DNA from: Cohnella silvisoli
GTDB taxonomy: Bacteria > Bacillota > Bacilli > Paenibacillales > Paenibacillaceae
Direction: 5' to 3'
DNA length: 64,000 nt
Assembly (NCBI RefSeq): GCF_021190915.1
Contig: NZ_JAIOAP010000008.1
Coordinates: forward strand, 62,001-126,000
Shown: in pieces, positions 24,880-33,322 of the stretch
Position numbering within the stretch: the stretch's first letter is position 1
Layout of the letters: every line of letters begins with the position of its first letter
Notes under the pieces: generated by a model
Databases searched by the model: none
The model's input: the letters and a program-made list of their open reading frames with translations, nothing else
Told to the model about the DNA's origin: nothing
Program-made: the position numbers and the translations under genes

Positions 24880-25299
24880 ATGGAAGAAACTAGATTCCAA
24901 TCACAAGCCAAAGGGCAATCGACTCAATCCGTCGCACGCAGCAATCGGTCAGCCGTTGGAAGAGCGGGAGAAGACGCCGCGGCGGATCACTTGCGGCAAT
25001 TGGGATATGCGCTGTTGGAGCGCAATTGGCGCTGTCGGTTAGGAGAGATCGATATCATCGCAATGGATGGTTCTGCGTTGATTATCATTGAGGTGCGCTC
25101 GCGAACGAATCCGACCCGATTTGGAACGGCGGTTGAAGCCGTGACGCCTCGCAAATGCCGTCAAGTCCGCGAAGTGGCAACGGTCTACTTGAAGCAGCAT
25201 GGCGGAGTCCCCCAATCGATTCGGTTTGACGTGATAGCCGTTACATTCCTTCAAGGCGGCGCCGATCCTGAGATCAAACACCTCCAAGGCGCATTCTGA
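24880..25299 (+). CDS. yraN: YraN/UPF0102 family nuclease-fold protein
   Basis: 139 residues of the YraN family, which has a restriction endonuclease-like fold; its role is unproven. The hallmarks are GRAGEDAAADHLRQLGYALL near residue 27, RNWRCRLGEIDIIAMDG with the conserved GEIDII, and IIIEVRSRTNPTRFGTAVEA (common form FVEVKTR). ATG 24880 is preceded by GAGGAG; the frame is open further upstream. yraN often lies near rnhB, yifB and dprA in bacteria, as here. Confidence 0.9.
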   Translation: MEETRFQSQAKGQSTQSVARSNRSAVGRAGEDAAADHLRQLGYALLERNWRCRLGEIDIIAMDGSALIIIEVRSRTNPTRFGTAVEAVTPRKCRQVREVATVYLKQHGGVPQSIRFDVIAVTFLQGGADPEIKHLQGAF

Positions 25300-25318
25300 C
25301 GCTGACGTATTTTATGAC

Positions 25319-25348
25319 CGAGCCTCCATTTACGTGGCGGGCTTTTTA
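25319..25348 (+). terminator. Probable terminator after yraN
   Basis: AGCCTCC and GGCGGGCT form an imperfect hairpin around eight bases, followed by TTTTT. It starts 20 bp after the yraN stop. Confidence 0.6.
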
Positions 25349-25471
25349 TTTTCTGGTCCGAACCGCAGCGATCAATGGACAATTTATGAAACGCAAGCGC
25401 CTCCCGTTGCGTAACAACCCCTTAGGAAGTCGGATATGACTTTTACGTATTCAAGGGAGGCATAAGTCGGA

Positions 25472-26506
25472 ATGGAACTGGTCAATAACGAAACAAAACG
25501 ACAAAATCCAATGGATTTACCGCCAGGTTTATTTAAGAAGATCGGTTTCGGCATTGCCGCTTTATTTATCGTTATTATTGCGTATTCTTCGTTTTACACC
25601 GTTCAGGAGCAAGAAAGGGCGGCTATTCTAACGTTCGGCAAGTATACGGGGGAGACAACCGCAGGACTGCATTTCAAGTGGCCGTACCCGATCCAGCAGG
25701 TCATCGTCGTGCCGGCGGAGCTCACTCAGCGTATTTATATCGGTTATCGTCAAGACGGAGATGTCGTTACACCGGTCGACGAAGAAGCGATGATGATAAC
25801 GGGAGACGAGAACATCGTATCCGCGGATGCCGTCGTCCAGTGGAAAATAAGCAATATCCAAGAGTACTTATACAACATCGATAATCCGGAGCAATTTTTG
25901 CGTAACGCAGCTAGTTCTTCTATTCGTTCCGTCATCGGTTCGGAGAAACTCGATTACGCGATCACGGACGGAAAAACCGAAATTCAGGATAAAGTTCGCG
26001 AGAGGCTGCTTGAGCTTCAGGGCAAATACCATACGGGCATGCAGATCATCGACATCAAGTTTCAAGATATCGAGCCGCCGAGCGGTCAGGTGGAGGAAGC
26101 TTTCCGCGAAGTTACGAATGCGCGGGAGGAGAAAAACACGAAGATCAACAACGCCGCCAAATACGAGAACGACAAAATACCGAAAGCCCGCGGAGAAGCC
26201 CAAGCATTGCTCGAGAATGCCGAAGGCGTCAAAAAATCCCGTATTCTGAACGCGGAAGGGGATGTCGCACAGTTTAACGCCATCTTCGCGGAATATGCTA
26301 AAAATCCGGGAGTCACGCAAAGTCGCTTAATCGTGGAAACATTGGAGAAAATATTGCCGAAAGCCAAAATTTTCATCTCGGACTCCAGCGGCGATACCGT
26401 CAAATATTTGCCGATCAATGAGCTTCTGCGCAATACCGGAGCTTCTTCCGGAGCCGGATCCGCTTCAGGCAACGCAGGATCCACGCAAGGAGGGGCAACG
26501 AAATGA
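25472..26506 (+). CDS. hflK: Membrane protease modulator HflK (SPFH/band 7 family)
   Basis: 344 residues. HflK and HflC form a large membrane cage; in Proteobacteria it encloses and restrains FtsH. One N-terminal membrane helix (about residues 26-46) is followed by the band 7 domain: VQEQERAAILTFGKYTGE, GLHFKWPYPIQQV, and SIRSVIGSEKLDYAITDGK. A coiled coil of charged residues follows (NAREEKNTKINNAAKYENDK). A Gly/Ser-rich tail ends the chain. ATG 25472 has AAGGGAGG upstream. It overlaps hflC by 4 bp. B. subtilis lacks these genes in this place. Confidence 0.93.
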   Translation: MELVNNETKRQNPMDLPPGLFKKIGFGIAALFIVIIAYSSFYTVQEQERAAILTFGKYTGETTAGLHFKWPYPIQQVIVVPAELTQRIYIGYRQDGDVVTPVDEEAMMITGDENIVSADAVVQWKISNIQEYLYNIDNPEQFLRNAASSSIRSVIGSEKLDYAITDGKTEIQDKVRERLLELQGKYHTGMQIIDIKFQDIEPPSGQVEEAFREVTNAREEKNTKINNAAKYENDKIPKARGEAQALLENAEGVKKSRILNAEGDVAQFNAIFAEYAKNPGVTQSRLIVETLEKILPKAKIFISDSSGDTVKYLPINELLRNTGASSGAGSASGNAGSTQGGATK

Positions 26507-27369
26507 CCAAAAAATTAATTCTCGGCCTCGTGTTATTCGTTGTCGTCATTATCGTCGGAGCGACATCCCTGTTTATCGTTAAAGAAGGAGAATATAAGGT
26601 CGTCCTTAAGTTTGGCGAAGCGGTAAGAGTTGAAGAAAGCCCCGGCCTGTACTTCAAAATACCTTTTATCGAGAGCGTATCGAAATTGCCGAAATATCAA
26701 ATGACTTATGAAAGCAATCCTACGCAGATTCTGACCAAGGATAAGAAACCGATAATCGTCGATAATTATACGGTTTGGAGAATCAAGAATCCGCAGAGCT
26801 TTTTGAGAACGGCCCAGACGGTAAGCGTCGGCATACAAAGGATTGACGAAGCGGTATACAACACCGTCCGCCGCAAGCTTTCCGAGATCAATTATGATAA
26901 TATCATAAGCGAGAATACCGAGCGAGGGAACATCAACGATGATATTACGAAGGATGTAGCCGCTGCATTCGTACGCGATAATTACGGGATCGAGATCGTT
27001 GACGTTCGCATTAAACGCACGGATCTGCCCCCGGGAAACAAGCAAAGCGTTTATAATCGGATGATCTCCGATCGTCAGTCGATCGCCGCGCGTTATTTAT
27101 CCGAGGGTGACGAAGAGTCTCGTAAAATCACATCCAAAGCCGACCGTACGGCAACCGAGCTGCTTGCCCAAGCCGAGGCGGACGCCAAGAAGATCATCGC
27201 GCAAGGAGAACAAGAAGCGGCGAAAATATATAATCAGGCATATGGCAAAGACCCCGAATTTTACAGTTTCTATCGGACGCTGCAAAGCTACGTGACGACG
27301 CTGCAGAACGAGCCGGTCATCATGCTGCCGATCGATTCGCCGTATACCCGTATATTGCTAGGTAAATAA
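26503..27369 (+). CDS. hflC: Membrane protease modulator HflC (SPFH/band 7 family)
   Basis: 288 residues, partner of HflK. An N-terminal membrane helix (LILGLVLFVVVIIVGATSLF, about residues 4-23) leads into the band 7 domain VKEGEYKVVLKFGEAVRVEE and GLYFKIPFIESVSKLPKY. RIKRTDLPPGNKQSVYNRM and the helix LLAQAEADAKKIIAQGEQEA are typical of HflC. Its start overlaps the hflK stop (ATGA), so both are made together. Confidence 0.94.
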   Translation: MTKKLILGLVLFVVVIIVGATSLFIVKEGEYKVVLKFGEAVRVEESPGLYFKIPFIESVSKLPKYQMTYESNPTQILTKDKKPIIVDNYTVWRIKNPQSFLRTAQTVSVGIQRIDEAVYNTVRRKLSEINYDNIISENTERGNINDDITKDVAAAFVRDNYGIEIVDVRIKRTDLPPGNKQSVYNRMISDRQSIAARYLSEGDEESRKITSKADRTATELLAQAEADAKKIIAQGEQEAAKIYNQAYGKDPEFYSFYRTLQSYVTTLQNEPVIMLPIDSPYTRILLGK

Positions 27370-27393
27370 GTTACTCACGAAGGGTGAACGATT

Positions 27394-28152
27394 CTGACTA
27401 ATCAAACGCTGCAACTGGAAAATTTCAAAAGATTCAAGGACGAAATCACCCGGTTCATGATGATGTACAAATTCGCGCTGGACTCCTTGGAGACGAAAAT
27501 CGAAATTCTGAAGGAAGAGTTTCATTTTCTGCACGATTACAATCCGATCGAGCATACGAAATCCCGCTTGAAGACACCGGAAAGTATATTGAACAAAATG
27601 TACCGTAAGCAATGCGAGCTTTCTTTTCCTAGCATTAAGAGCAATATTAAAGATATCGCCGGTTTGCGAATCACATGCTCTTTCGTATCGGATATTTATC
27701 GCATTAGCGAGATGCTGCAAAGCCAGAGCGACCTTACGATCATCGAGACGAAGGATTACATCAAGCAACCGAAGCCGAACGGCTATCAAAGCCTTCATTT
27801 GCTCGTTGAATTGCCGGTGTACATGTCCGATCGGCACGAAAATGTTTGCGTGGAAGTGCAGATCCGGACGATCGCGATGGATTTCTGGGCGAGTTTGGAG
27901 CACAAAATTTTCTACAAATACAATGCGTCCGTACCTGCGAGACTGTTGCAGGAGTTGAAGGAGGCGGCCGATTCGGCCGCCGCACTGGATCAGCAAATGG
28001 AACGGCTGCACAAAGAAATTTCGGAAATAAAGGAAAACAACGAAGAATACGCGGAAGACGGCACGAAGCGGATCATTATCCGCGATCAGGAATTCCAAAT
28101 TCCGGCGGCACTGCTAGAACTAATCGACTACGGCGGGCAAGGAAACGACTAG
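27394..28152 (+). CDS. Small alarmone synthetase (RelA/SpoT-domain GTP pyrophosphokinase)
   Basis: 252 residues from a probable CTG start. Single-domain synthetases (RelP/RelQ type) transfer pyrophosphate from ATP to GDP or GTP. The synthetase domain shows KSNIKDIAGLRITCSFVSD, IKQPKPNGYQSLHLLVE, CVEVQIRTIAMDFWASLEHK; no HD hydrolase domain is present. The first ATG is at 27457, but the frame is open back to a stop at 27385 and reads TNQTLQLENFKRFKDEITRF there, matching the usual N-terminal helix of the family. An AAGGGTGA site ends six bases before CTG 27394 (an ATT at 27391 is the alternative). The stop codon lies inside a terminator. Confidence 0.85.
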   Translation: MTNQTLQLENFKRFKDEITRFMMMYKFALDSLETKIEILKEEFHFLHDYNPIEHTKSRLKTPESILNKMYRKQCELSFPSIKSNIKDIAGLRITCSFVSDIYRISEMLQSQSDLTIIETKDYIKQPKPNGYQSLHLLVELPVYMSDRHENVCVEVQIRTIAMDFWASLEHKIFYKYNASVPARLLQELKEAADSAAALDQQMERLHKEISEIKENNEEYAEDGTKRIIIRDQEFQIPAALLELIDYGGQGND

Positions 28153-28166
28153 TTTCCTTGCTTTTT
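28137..28166 (+). terminator. Terminator overlapping the alarmone synthetase stop codon
   Basis: GCAAGGAAAC (28137-28146) pairs perfectly with GTTTCCTTGC (28152-28161) around GACTA, then TTTTT. The stop TAG (28150-28152) lies at the loop and the left arm codes for the last residues. It separates the gene from the convergent yifB. Confidence 0.9.
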
Positions 28167-28181
28167 CTTTTGCCGTCGCGC

Positions 28182-29750
28182 TTATTCCGCTGCCTTATCC
28201 AAACACCGGTAACTAATCGCCTCCGCCACATCCTCCAACCTGATCGTTTCCTTGCCCGCTAGATCGGCTATCGTCCGAGACATTTTAAGAATCCGGTCAT
28301 GCGCGCGAAAACTAAGGCCTAGCTGATCGTATACCTGTTGAAGCATCATCTCCGCATCAGAAGAGAGTTTCGCATATTTCTTAAGCAGCGGACCTTGCAG
28401 CTGGCTGTTCCATTGAAATCCGTGTTTAGCATAGCGGGTTTTCTGTCTGCGGACGGCATCCATAACGATCTCCCTAGCTTGCGCGGAGGTCATCCCCACA
28501 TTTGTCCCTTGCCGTACAGCTTGACGAGGGAGCTCTACCTGCAAATCTAGCCGATCGGCTAGCGGACCCGACATTCGTGCGCGATATCTTGCTATCCCTG
28601 TAGGAGTGCACGTGCAAGGACGATCGTCCACGCCCCCGCCATAATAACCACACGGACAGGGGTTCATCGATGCCGCCAGCATGAAGCGGGCCGGAAAACG
28701 ACAAACGCCGAGAGCGCGTCCGATCGTTACCTCCCGATCTTCGAGCGGTTGGCGCAATGCTTCTAGGCTCGTCCTGGAAAATTCAGGCATTTCATCAAGA
28801 AACAATATGCCGTGGTGGGCAAGCGTGACCTCGCCCGGCTTGGGCATCGATCCCCCTCCGATCAAACCTGCAGTCGAGATGGAATGGTGCGGAGCGCGGA
28901 AGGTACGGCGACGAATGAGTCCTGAATGGCCATTGTCCAACTTCCCGCAGACGCTAAAAATTTTCGTTACGGATAACGCTTCCTTGTCGTCCAACGGCGG
29001 CATCAAAGTGGGTAGACGGCGACAAAGCATGGTTTTACCCGTCCCGGGAGGACCAATGAACAATAGATTATGCATGCCGCTAGCCGCGATGAGAAGTGCT
29101 CGCTTACCTTGTTCTTGTCCAATAACGTCGGATAAGTCGATTTCGCTTTCCTGTTCGCCGGATCCCCAGCGGGACTGAACTGCTTGTAAATCGTTAGCTA
29201 GAAACTTAGTACGCGAGGCGCTATTGAAAGAGGTATCCCTATCGTCAATAAATCCGTTGATCCATTCTTCCAAAGAAGAAATTCCGAATACCTCGATACC
29301 GGAAATGAGCGAGGCTTCAGTGACGGCATCTTGCGGTACGATGACACGCCGGATACCCGTATTTCTTGCCAATTCGGTCATGGGCAGCACGCCGGGGACG
29401 GTTCTAACCGTTCCGTTCAAAGATAACTCTCCGATGAACATCGTATCATCCAGCAGCCTCTCATCGACTTGGCCGCTCGCGCACAGTATGCCTGCAGCTA
29501 TCGCCAAGTCGAATGCGCTGCCTTCCTTGCGAAGATCCGCGGGGGCGAGATTGATCGTGATCCGATCCATCGGAAATTTCATGCCGCCGTTCTGGATAGC
29601 CGCACGTACTCTCTCAACAGACTCCCGAACCGCCGAATCCGGCAAACCAACGACGGAAACCTGCGGTAATCCGGAGCAAATATTCACCTCTACTTCAATT
29701 AAACGGCCCTCTACGCCAAGCACGCTTGCGCTCATGATTTTGACATACAC
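28182..29750 (-). CDS. yifB: YifB/ComM family AAA+ ATPase (Mg-chelatase-like)
   Basis: 522 residues. ComM, the characterised member, is a helicase promoting branch migration during natural transformation. The N-terminal Lon-substrate-like domain shows GLPQVSVVGLPDSAVRESVERV and RITINLAPADLRKEG. The AAA+ module has Walker A LLFIGPPGTGKTMLCRRLP near residue 230 and Walker B GILFLDEMPEFSR; a C-terminal Mg-chelatase domain holds LSFRAHDRILKMSRTIADLAG. A cysteine cluster (PCPCGYYGGGVDDRPCTCT) is typical. The start is GTG at 29750 with GGAGGAAGGTG in front; this site lies in a hairpin. The only clear minus-strand gene here; dprA, another transformation gene, is 6 kb away. Confidence 0.95.
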   Translation of the reverse strand: MYVKIMSASVLGVEGRLIEVEVNICSGLPQVSVVGLPDSAVRESVERVRAAIQNGGMKFPMDRITINLAPADLRKEGSAFDLAIAAGILCASGQVDERLLDDTMFIGELSLNGTVRTVPGVLPMTELARNTGIRRVIVPQDAVTEASLISGIEVFGISSLEEWINGFIDDRDTSFNSASRTKFLANDLQAVQSRWGSGEQESEIDLSDVIGQEQGKRALLIAASGMHNLLFIGPPGTGKTMLCRRLPTLMPPLDDKEALSVTKIFSVCGKLDNGHSGLIRRRTFRAPHHSISTAGLIGGGSMPKPGEVTLAHHGILFLDEMPEFSRTSLEALRQPLEDREVTIGRALGVCRFPARFMLAASMNPCPCGYYGGGVDDRPCTCTPTGIARYRARMSGPLADRLDLQVELPRQAVRQGTNVGMTSAQAREIVMDAVRRQKTRYAKHGFQWNSQLQGPLLKKYAKLSSDAEMMLQQVYDQLGLSFRAHDRILKMSRTIADLAGKETIRLEDVAEAISYRCLDKAAE

Positions 29751-29751
29751 G

Positions 29752-29794
29752 AAAAAACACCTTCCTCCGCTGTTGATCTACAGACGGGAAGGTG
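29752..29794 (-). promoter_or_regulatory. yifB: Hairpin with T-run covering the yifB ribosome binding site
   Basis: Read on the minus strand, CACCTTCC (29794-29787) pairs with GGAAGGTG (29765-29758), with an inner CTGT/ACAG pairing, and is followed by six T just before the GTG start. The right arm contains the ribosome binding site. It could act as an attenuator or as a translational lock. Confidence 0.6.
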
Positions 29795-29923
29795 CTTCCT
29801 TTCCGAATATTCCATTTGAGCAAAGTCTACCCCGATCGGCGATAACTGTCAATAATACGCTTCTGGAAATACATTTTTGTTTGAAAAAGGATATCGCGGA
29901 ATTTGTGTCGAATCTAACGGATT

Positions 29924-32900
29924 ATGAAATCGACAAAAAACAAAACTGCCCTGAAACACATGATGATGGTGATCCTGTTTCTTTCTTTTCTTCTCGGCAT
30001 GCGGTGGCTTTGGGCCGAGGTTTTTGCTACGCCTGAGCATCCCCGTGCAATTCAAGGCGTACTCGATTTGCGCGGGTGGAATTTCGAGAAATCCCCTTCC
30101 ATTTCGCTAAAAGGTGAATGGGAGTTTTACCCCGCAGCATTCATCTCACATGAAGACATCATGCGACAATCCAATGACAACCGGCATTATGTACATGTTC
30201 CGGGAGATTGGCGCAGCGGTATGTCGAAAGACTCGGACTCGTCTTTCGGTTACGGGACGTACAGGCTGCGCATCCTGATTGACCCAAGGGAGAATCAGTC
30301 CTACCAATTCTGGATTCAGGAAATTCAGGCATCGTCCATTGTGGAAATCAACGGAGAAACGGCTGCGGTATCCGGCATGCCGGCAGAGCGAGAGGAAGCG
30401 TATAAGCCGAGGAAGGCTTCCTACGTGGCATCTTATAAGGCGGACGGCGCGAAGGAAATCGAACTGCTTGTGCGCACGGCGAATTTCGCCGATCCCTTCA
30501 ATGGCGGAATTGTCAAACCCATTCGCTTCGGGTCGGAGGCGGCTGTCGATGCCGAACGCGGGAATTCCATCAATTTTCAACTTGTGACTTTCTTCATACT
30601 GATGATGCACGGTCTTTATGCTTGCATCTTGTATTTGTTCAACCTGCGGCAAAAGGCGTTCCTTATCTTCTTCCTGCTGCTCCTAACCGCCAGTCTTTCC
30701 GTTGTGTCGTCCAACGATAACTTGCTGCTGCAATGGTTCTCTTTCGGCTATACCTTGGATCTGAAAATCAGGCTGCTTTCGTATGAATGGCTTTCTTTTT
30801 TTATGTTGCTGTTAACCAGAACCTTCTCCGAGCACGTGGTAGGCGTCAAATTGTTTCGCACGTATACCGCCGTACTCGTTCTCTATTCGGGTTTTGTGCT
30901 TGCAGCAACGGCGCCGCTCATTTATTATTCCATGGAAATTAGAGCATTCTCTTTACTTTATTTATTCCCTTTGGCATGGAGTATTTATCTTATCGCAAAA
31001 ATGGTGGCCCGCAAGCAGCGCGATACTATCTTTCTGTTGCTGGCCGCTACGAGCATCTTATCCAGTGTCTTCTGGGGAAGTATAAGTTCATACCAGAATA
31101 TAAGCCGTATCTACTATCCGATTGACGTGATCGCGGCTATTGTCGGATTTTCGGCATACTGGTTTAAACGCTACTTTCGTAATTCCGAGGAAAACGCCAT
31201 GCTGAACGAGCAATTGAGAAGGTCGGACAAGTTGAAGGATCAGTTTCTCGCCAATACATCGCATGAGCTGAGAACGCCGCTGCATGGCATAATGAATATC
31301 GCTCAGAACATCGCCGCCAAAGAAAAACACGCAATGGACGTTAAAAGCTCCGAGGACATGGAACTTCTCATCACGATTAGCCGGCGGATGTCGCATACGT
31401 TAAACGATCTGCTTGACGTCGTGCGGCTTAAGGAGCAGCGCATAGTGCTGCAGAAGAAGCCGGTATCTATTCCATCGGTCGTTACCGGTGTGTTCGACAT
31501 GTTGAAGTTTATGGCCGAGGGCAAGCCCGTCATGCTGATAAAGGACATGGAGGAATCGATGACGCCCGTTATGGCGGATGAAAAGCGGCTCGTCCAAATT
31601 TTGTTTAATTTGCTTCATAATGCGCTCAAATACACCGATGAAGGGAACATTACCGTCACTGCGGAGATCGAGAACGGACAGGCACTCCTTATTCATGTAT
31701 CCGACACTGGAGCCGGTATGGATAAGGAAACGCAGGAACGCGTTTTTACCCCCTACGAGCAAGGGCCTCACGGAATGAGCGACGGCGGCGGAATCGGTCT
31801 AGGCCTAAGCATTTGCAAGCAGTTGGTAGAACTGCATGGCGGCCAAATAACGGTTCGCTCCGAAGCAGGCAAAGGGTCCATTTTCACCCTCTTTCTTCCG
31901 TTGACCGATTCGCCTATACTCCCGGTCTTGCAGGATTTTCCTTACCAACGGTTTGAAGGTAAAGAGGAAGCCGCGGCTTCACGGATGCTCGCGGATGCAG
32001 CAGACAACGCATGGCCCTCACCGCAGCTTGCTTTACCGCCTTTCGGGGACGGAAGGGCGAATATCCTCGCGGTCGATGACGATCCGGTTAATCTAAAGGT
32101 CCTCGTTGATATCCTGGAGGCGGATCCGTATATCGTCAAATCGGTCACTTCGGCTCGCGAGGCTCTGGAATTGCTCGGTACGGAGCAATGGGATTTGTTG
32201 ATTGTCGATGTGATGATGCCGCATATGTCCGGTTACGAACTGACGCAAAGAGTAAGGGAGCGCTTTTCCGTTTCGGAGCTTCCGATTTTATTGTTGACCG
32301 CGCGAAGCGAGCCGGCGGATACTTATGCCGGGTTTATATCTGGAGCTAATGATTACGTCACTAAACCGATTGACGCGCTGGAACTGAAATACCGCATCTG
32401 GTCGCTAACCACCTTAAGGCAATCCGTTAATGAACGGATGCGCATGGAGGCCGCTTACCTGCAAGCGCAAATCCACCCCCATTTTCTGTTCAACACGCTG
32501 AATTCGATCATGGCGCTAAGCGACTTGGATTTGGGGAGAATGCGCAAACTCGGCGATGCCTTTACATCATATTTGCGGATCAGCTTCGATTTTCTGAACG
32601 CAGGGAGACTCGTTGCGCTTTCCCATGAACTGGATCTTGTACGCGCCTATCTGTATATCGAGAAAGAACGATTCGAGGACAGACTGTCCGTCGTCTGGGA
32701 GGTTGACCCGAATATGCTCGGGGTGCTCCTTCCGCCGCTTACGATCCAGCCGCTGGTAGAAAATGCGGTCAGACATGGCGTTCTTAGCCGGGTTAAGGGC
32801 GGTACGGTCCGAATTCGGATACGCCGTCAGGAGCTTTTCGCGTTAATTGAAGTTACGGATGACGGCAAGGGCATGAAACAAGAGAAGGTCCAGCAAGTCC

Positions 32901-33052
32901 TAGGTCAAGCGAGAAAGGGCAAAGAAGGAATTGGGCTGTCAAACACGCATCGGAGACTGACGCAAATGTACGGGAATGGCCTGTCCATCCATAGCAAGGA
33001 GGGGGAGGGCACAATACTGTCATTCGTCATTCCGCTAACGGATGTTGAATAA
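29924..33052 (+). CDS. 7TM-receptor hybrid sensor with two histidine-kinase modules and a receiver
   Basis: 1042 residues. Order: an N-terminal helix (about 13-30), an extracellular sensing domain with LKGEWEFYP and YGTYRLRI (7TMR-DISM style), a seven-helix membrane bundle (about 218-420), HisKA with the phospho-acceptor His447 in NTSHELRTPLHG, a first ATPase (NLLHNALKYTDEG, DTGAGM, GGIGLGLSI), a receiver with Asp762 in LLIVDVMMP, then a LytS/YesM-type kinase (AQIHPHFLFNTLNSI, near 851) with its own ATPase (QPLVENAVRHGV, DDGKGM, GIGLSNTHRRL). No DNA-binding output and no response regulator gene follow. The gene is absent from this place in B. subtilis. Start ATG 29924 has a weak site; 29960 is possible. 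Confidence 0.88.
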   Translation: MKSTKNKTALKHMMMVILFLSFLLGMRWLWAEVFATPEHPRAIQGVLDLRGWNFEKSPSISLKGEWEFYPAAFISHEDIMRQSNDNRHYVHVPGDWRSGMSKDSDSSFGYGTYRLRILIDPRENQSYQFWIQEIQASSIVEINGETAAVSGMPAEREEAYKPRKASYVASYKADGAKEIELLVRTANFADPFNGGIVKPIRFGSEAAVDAERGNSINFQLVTFFILMMHGLYACILYLFNLRQKAFLIFFLLLLTASLSVVSSNDNLLLQWFSFGYTLDLKIRLLSYEWLSFFMLLLTRTFSEHVVGVKLFRTYTAVLVLYSGFVLAATAPLIYYSMEIRAFSLLYLFPLAWSIYLIAKMVARKQRDTIFLLLAATSILSSVFWGSISSYQNISRIYYPIDVIAAIVGFSAYWFKRYFRNSEENAMLNEQLRRSDKLKDQFLANTSHELRTPLHGIMNIAQNIAAKEKHAMDVKSSEDMELLITISRRMSHTLNDLLDVVRLKEQRIVLQKKPVSIPSVVTGVFDMLKFMAEGKPVMLIKDMEESMTPVMADEKRLVQILFNLLHNALKYTDEGNITVTAEIENGQALLIHVSDTGAGMDKETQERVFTPYEQGPHGMSDGGGIGLGLSICKQLVELHGGQITVRSEAGKGSIFTLFLPLTDSPILPVLQDFPYQRFEGKEEAAASRMLADAADNAWPSPQLALPPFGDGRANILAVDDDPVNLKVLVDILEADPYIVKSVTSAREALELLGTEQWDLLIVDVMMPHMSGYELTQRVRERFSVSELPILLLTARSEPADTYAGFISGANDYVTKPIDALELKYRIWSLTTLRQSVNERMRMEAAYLQAQIHPHFLFNTLNSIMALSDLDLGRMRKLGDAFTSYLRISFDFLNAGRLVALSHELDLVRAYLYIEKERFEDRLSVVWEVDPNMLGVLLPPLTIQPLVENAVRHGVLSRVKGGTVRIRIRRQELFALIEVTDDGKGMKQEKVQQVLGQARKGKEGIGLSNTHRRLTQMYGNGLSIHSKEGEGTILSFVIPLTDVE

Positions 33053-33322
33053 GGGCAGCTTTTTATTGGTTTCTCAGCATGATTTTTAATTAAAATGCAG
33101 ATGCTATATGTGTTTGCCGTATTTCCATATCAGATTGAGATGAAACCATTGCCAAATTAGACTAAAAAATTGATGAAAAAGTGAGGAACGGTTAAACAAA
33201 TAGTGATACAATGATGAAGGTTTTGTTACATAGATTCACAATGTGACGACTGCGCGCGATGCAATTGTCGCTATAATTAGTCGCACTAGATATTACGTGC
33301 ACAACGGGAGGATGCCAAGGTC
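33053..33322 (+). other. 270-bp non-coding gap before sucC with a possible promoter
   Basis: AT-rich DNA without an ORF. A perfect TATAAT at 33272-33277 lies 46 bp before the sucC start, but no good -35 hexamer is spaced to it; a second -10-like TACAAT lies at 33207-33212. sucC must be driven from here because the kinase gene ends at 33052. No terminator hairpin was clear. Confidence 0.4.

Noticed and set aside
27457..28152. ATG at 27457 as start of the alarmone synthetase
   Set aside because: No ribosome site in front and it would remove conserved N-terminal sequence; an upstream non-ATG start fits better.
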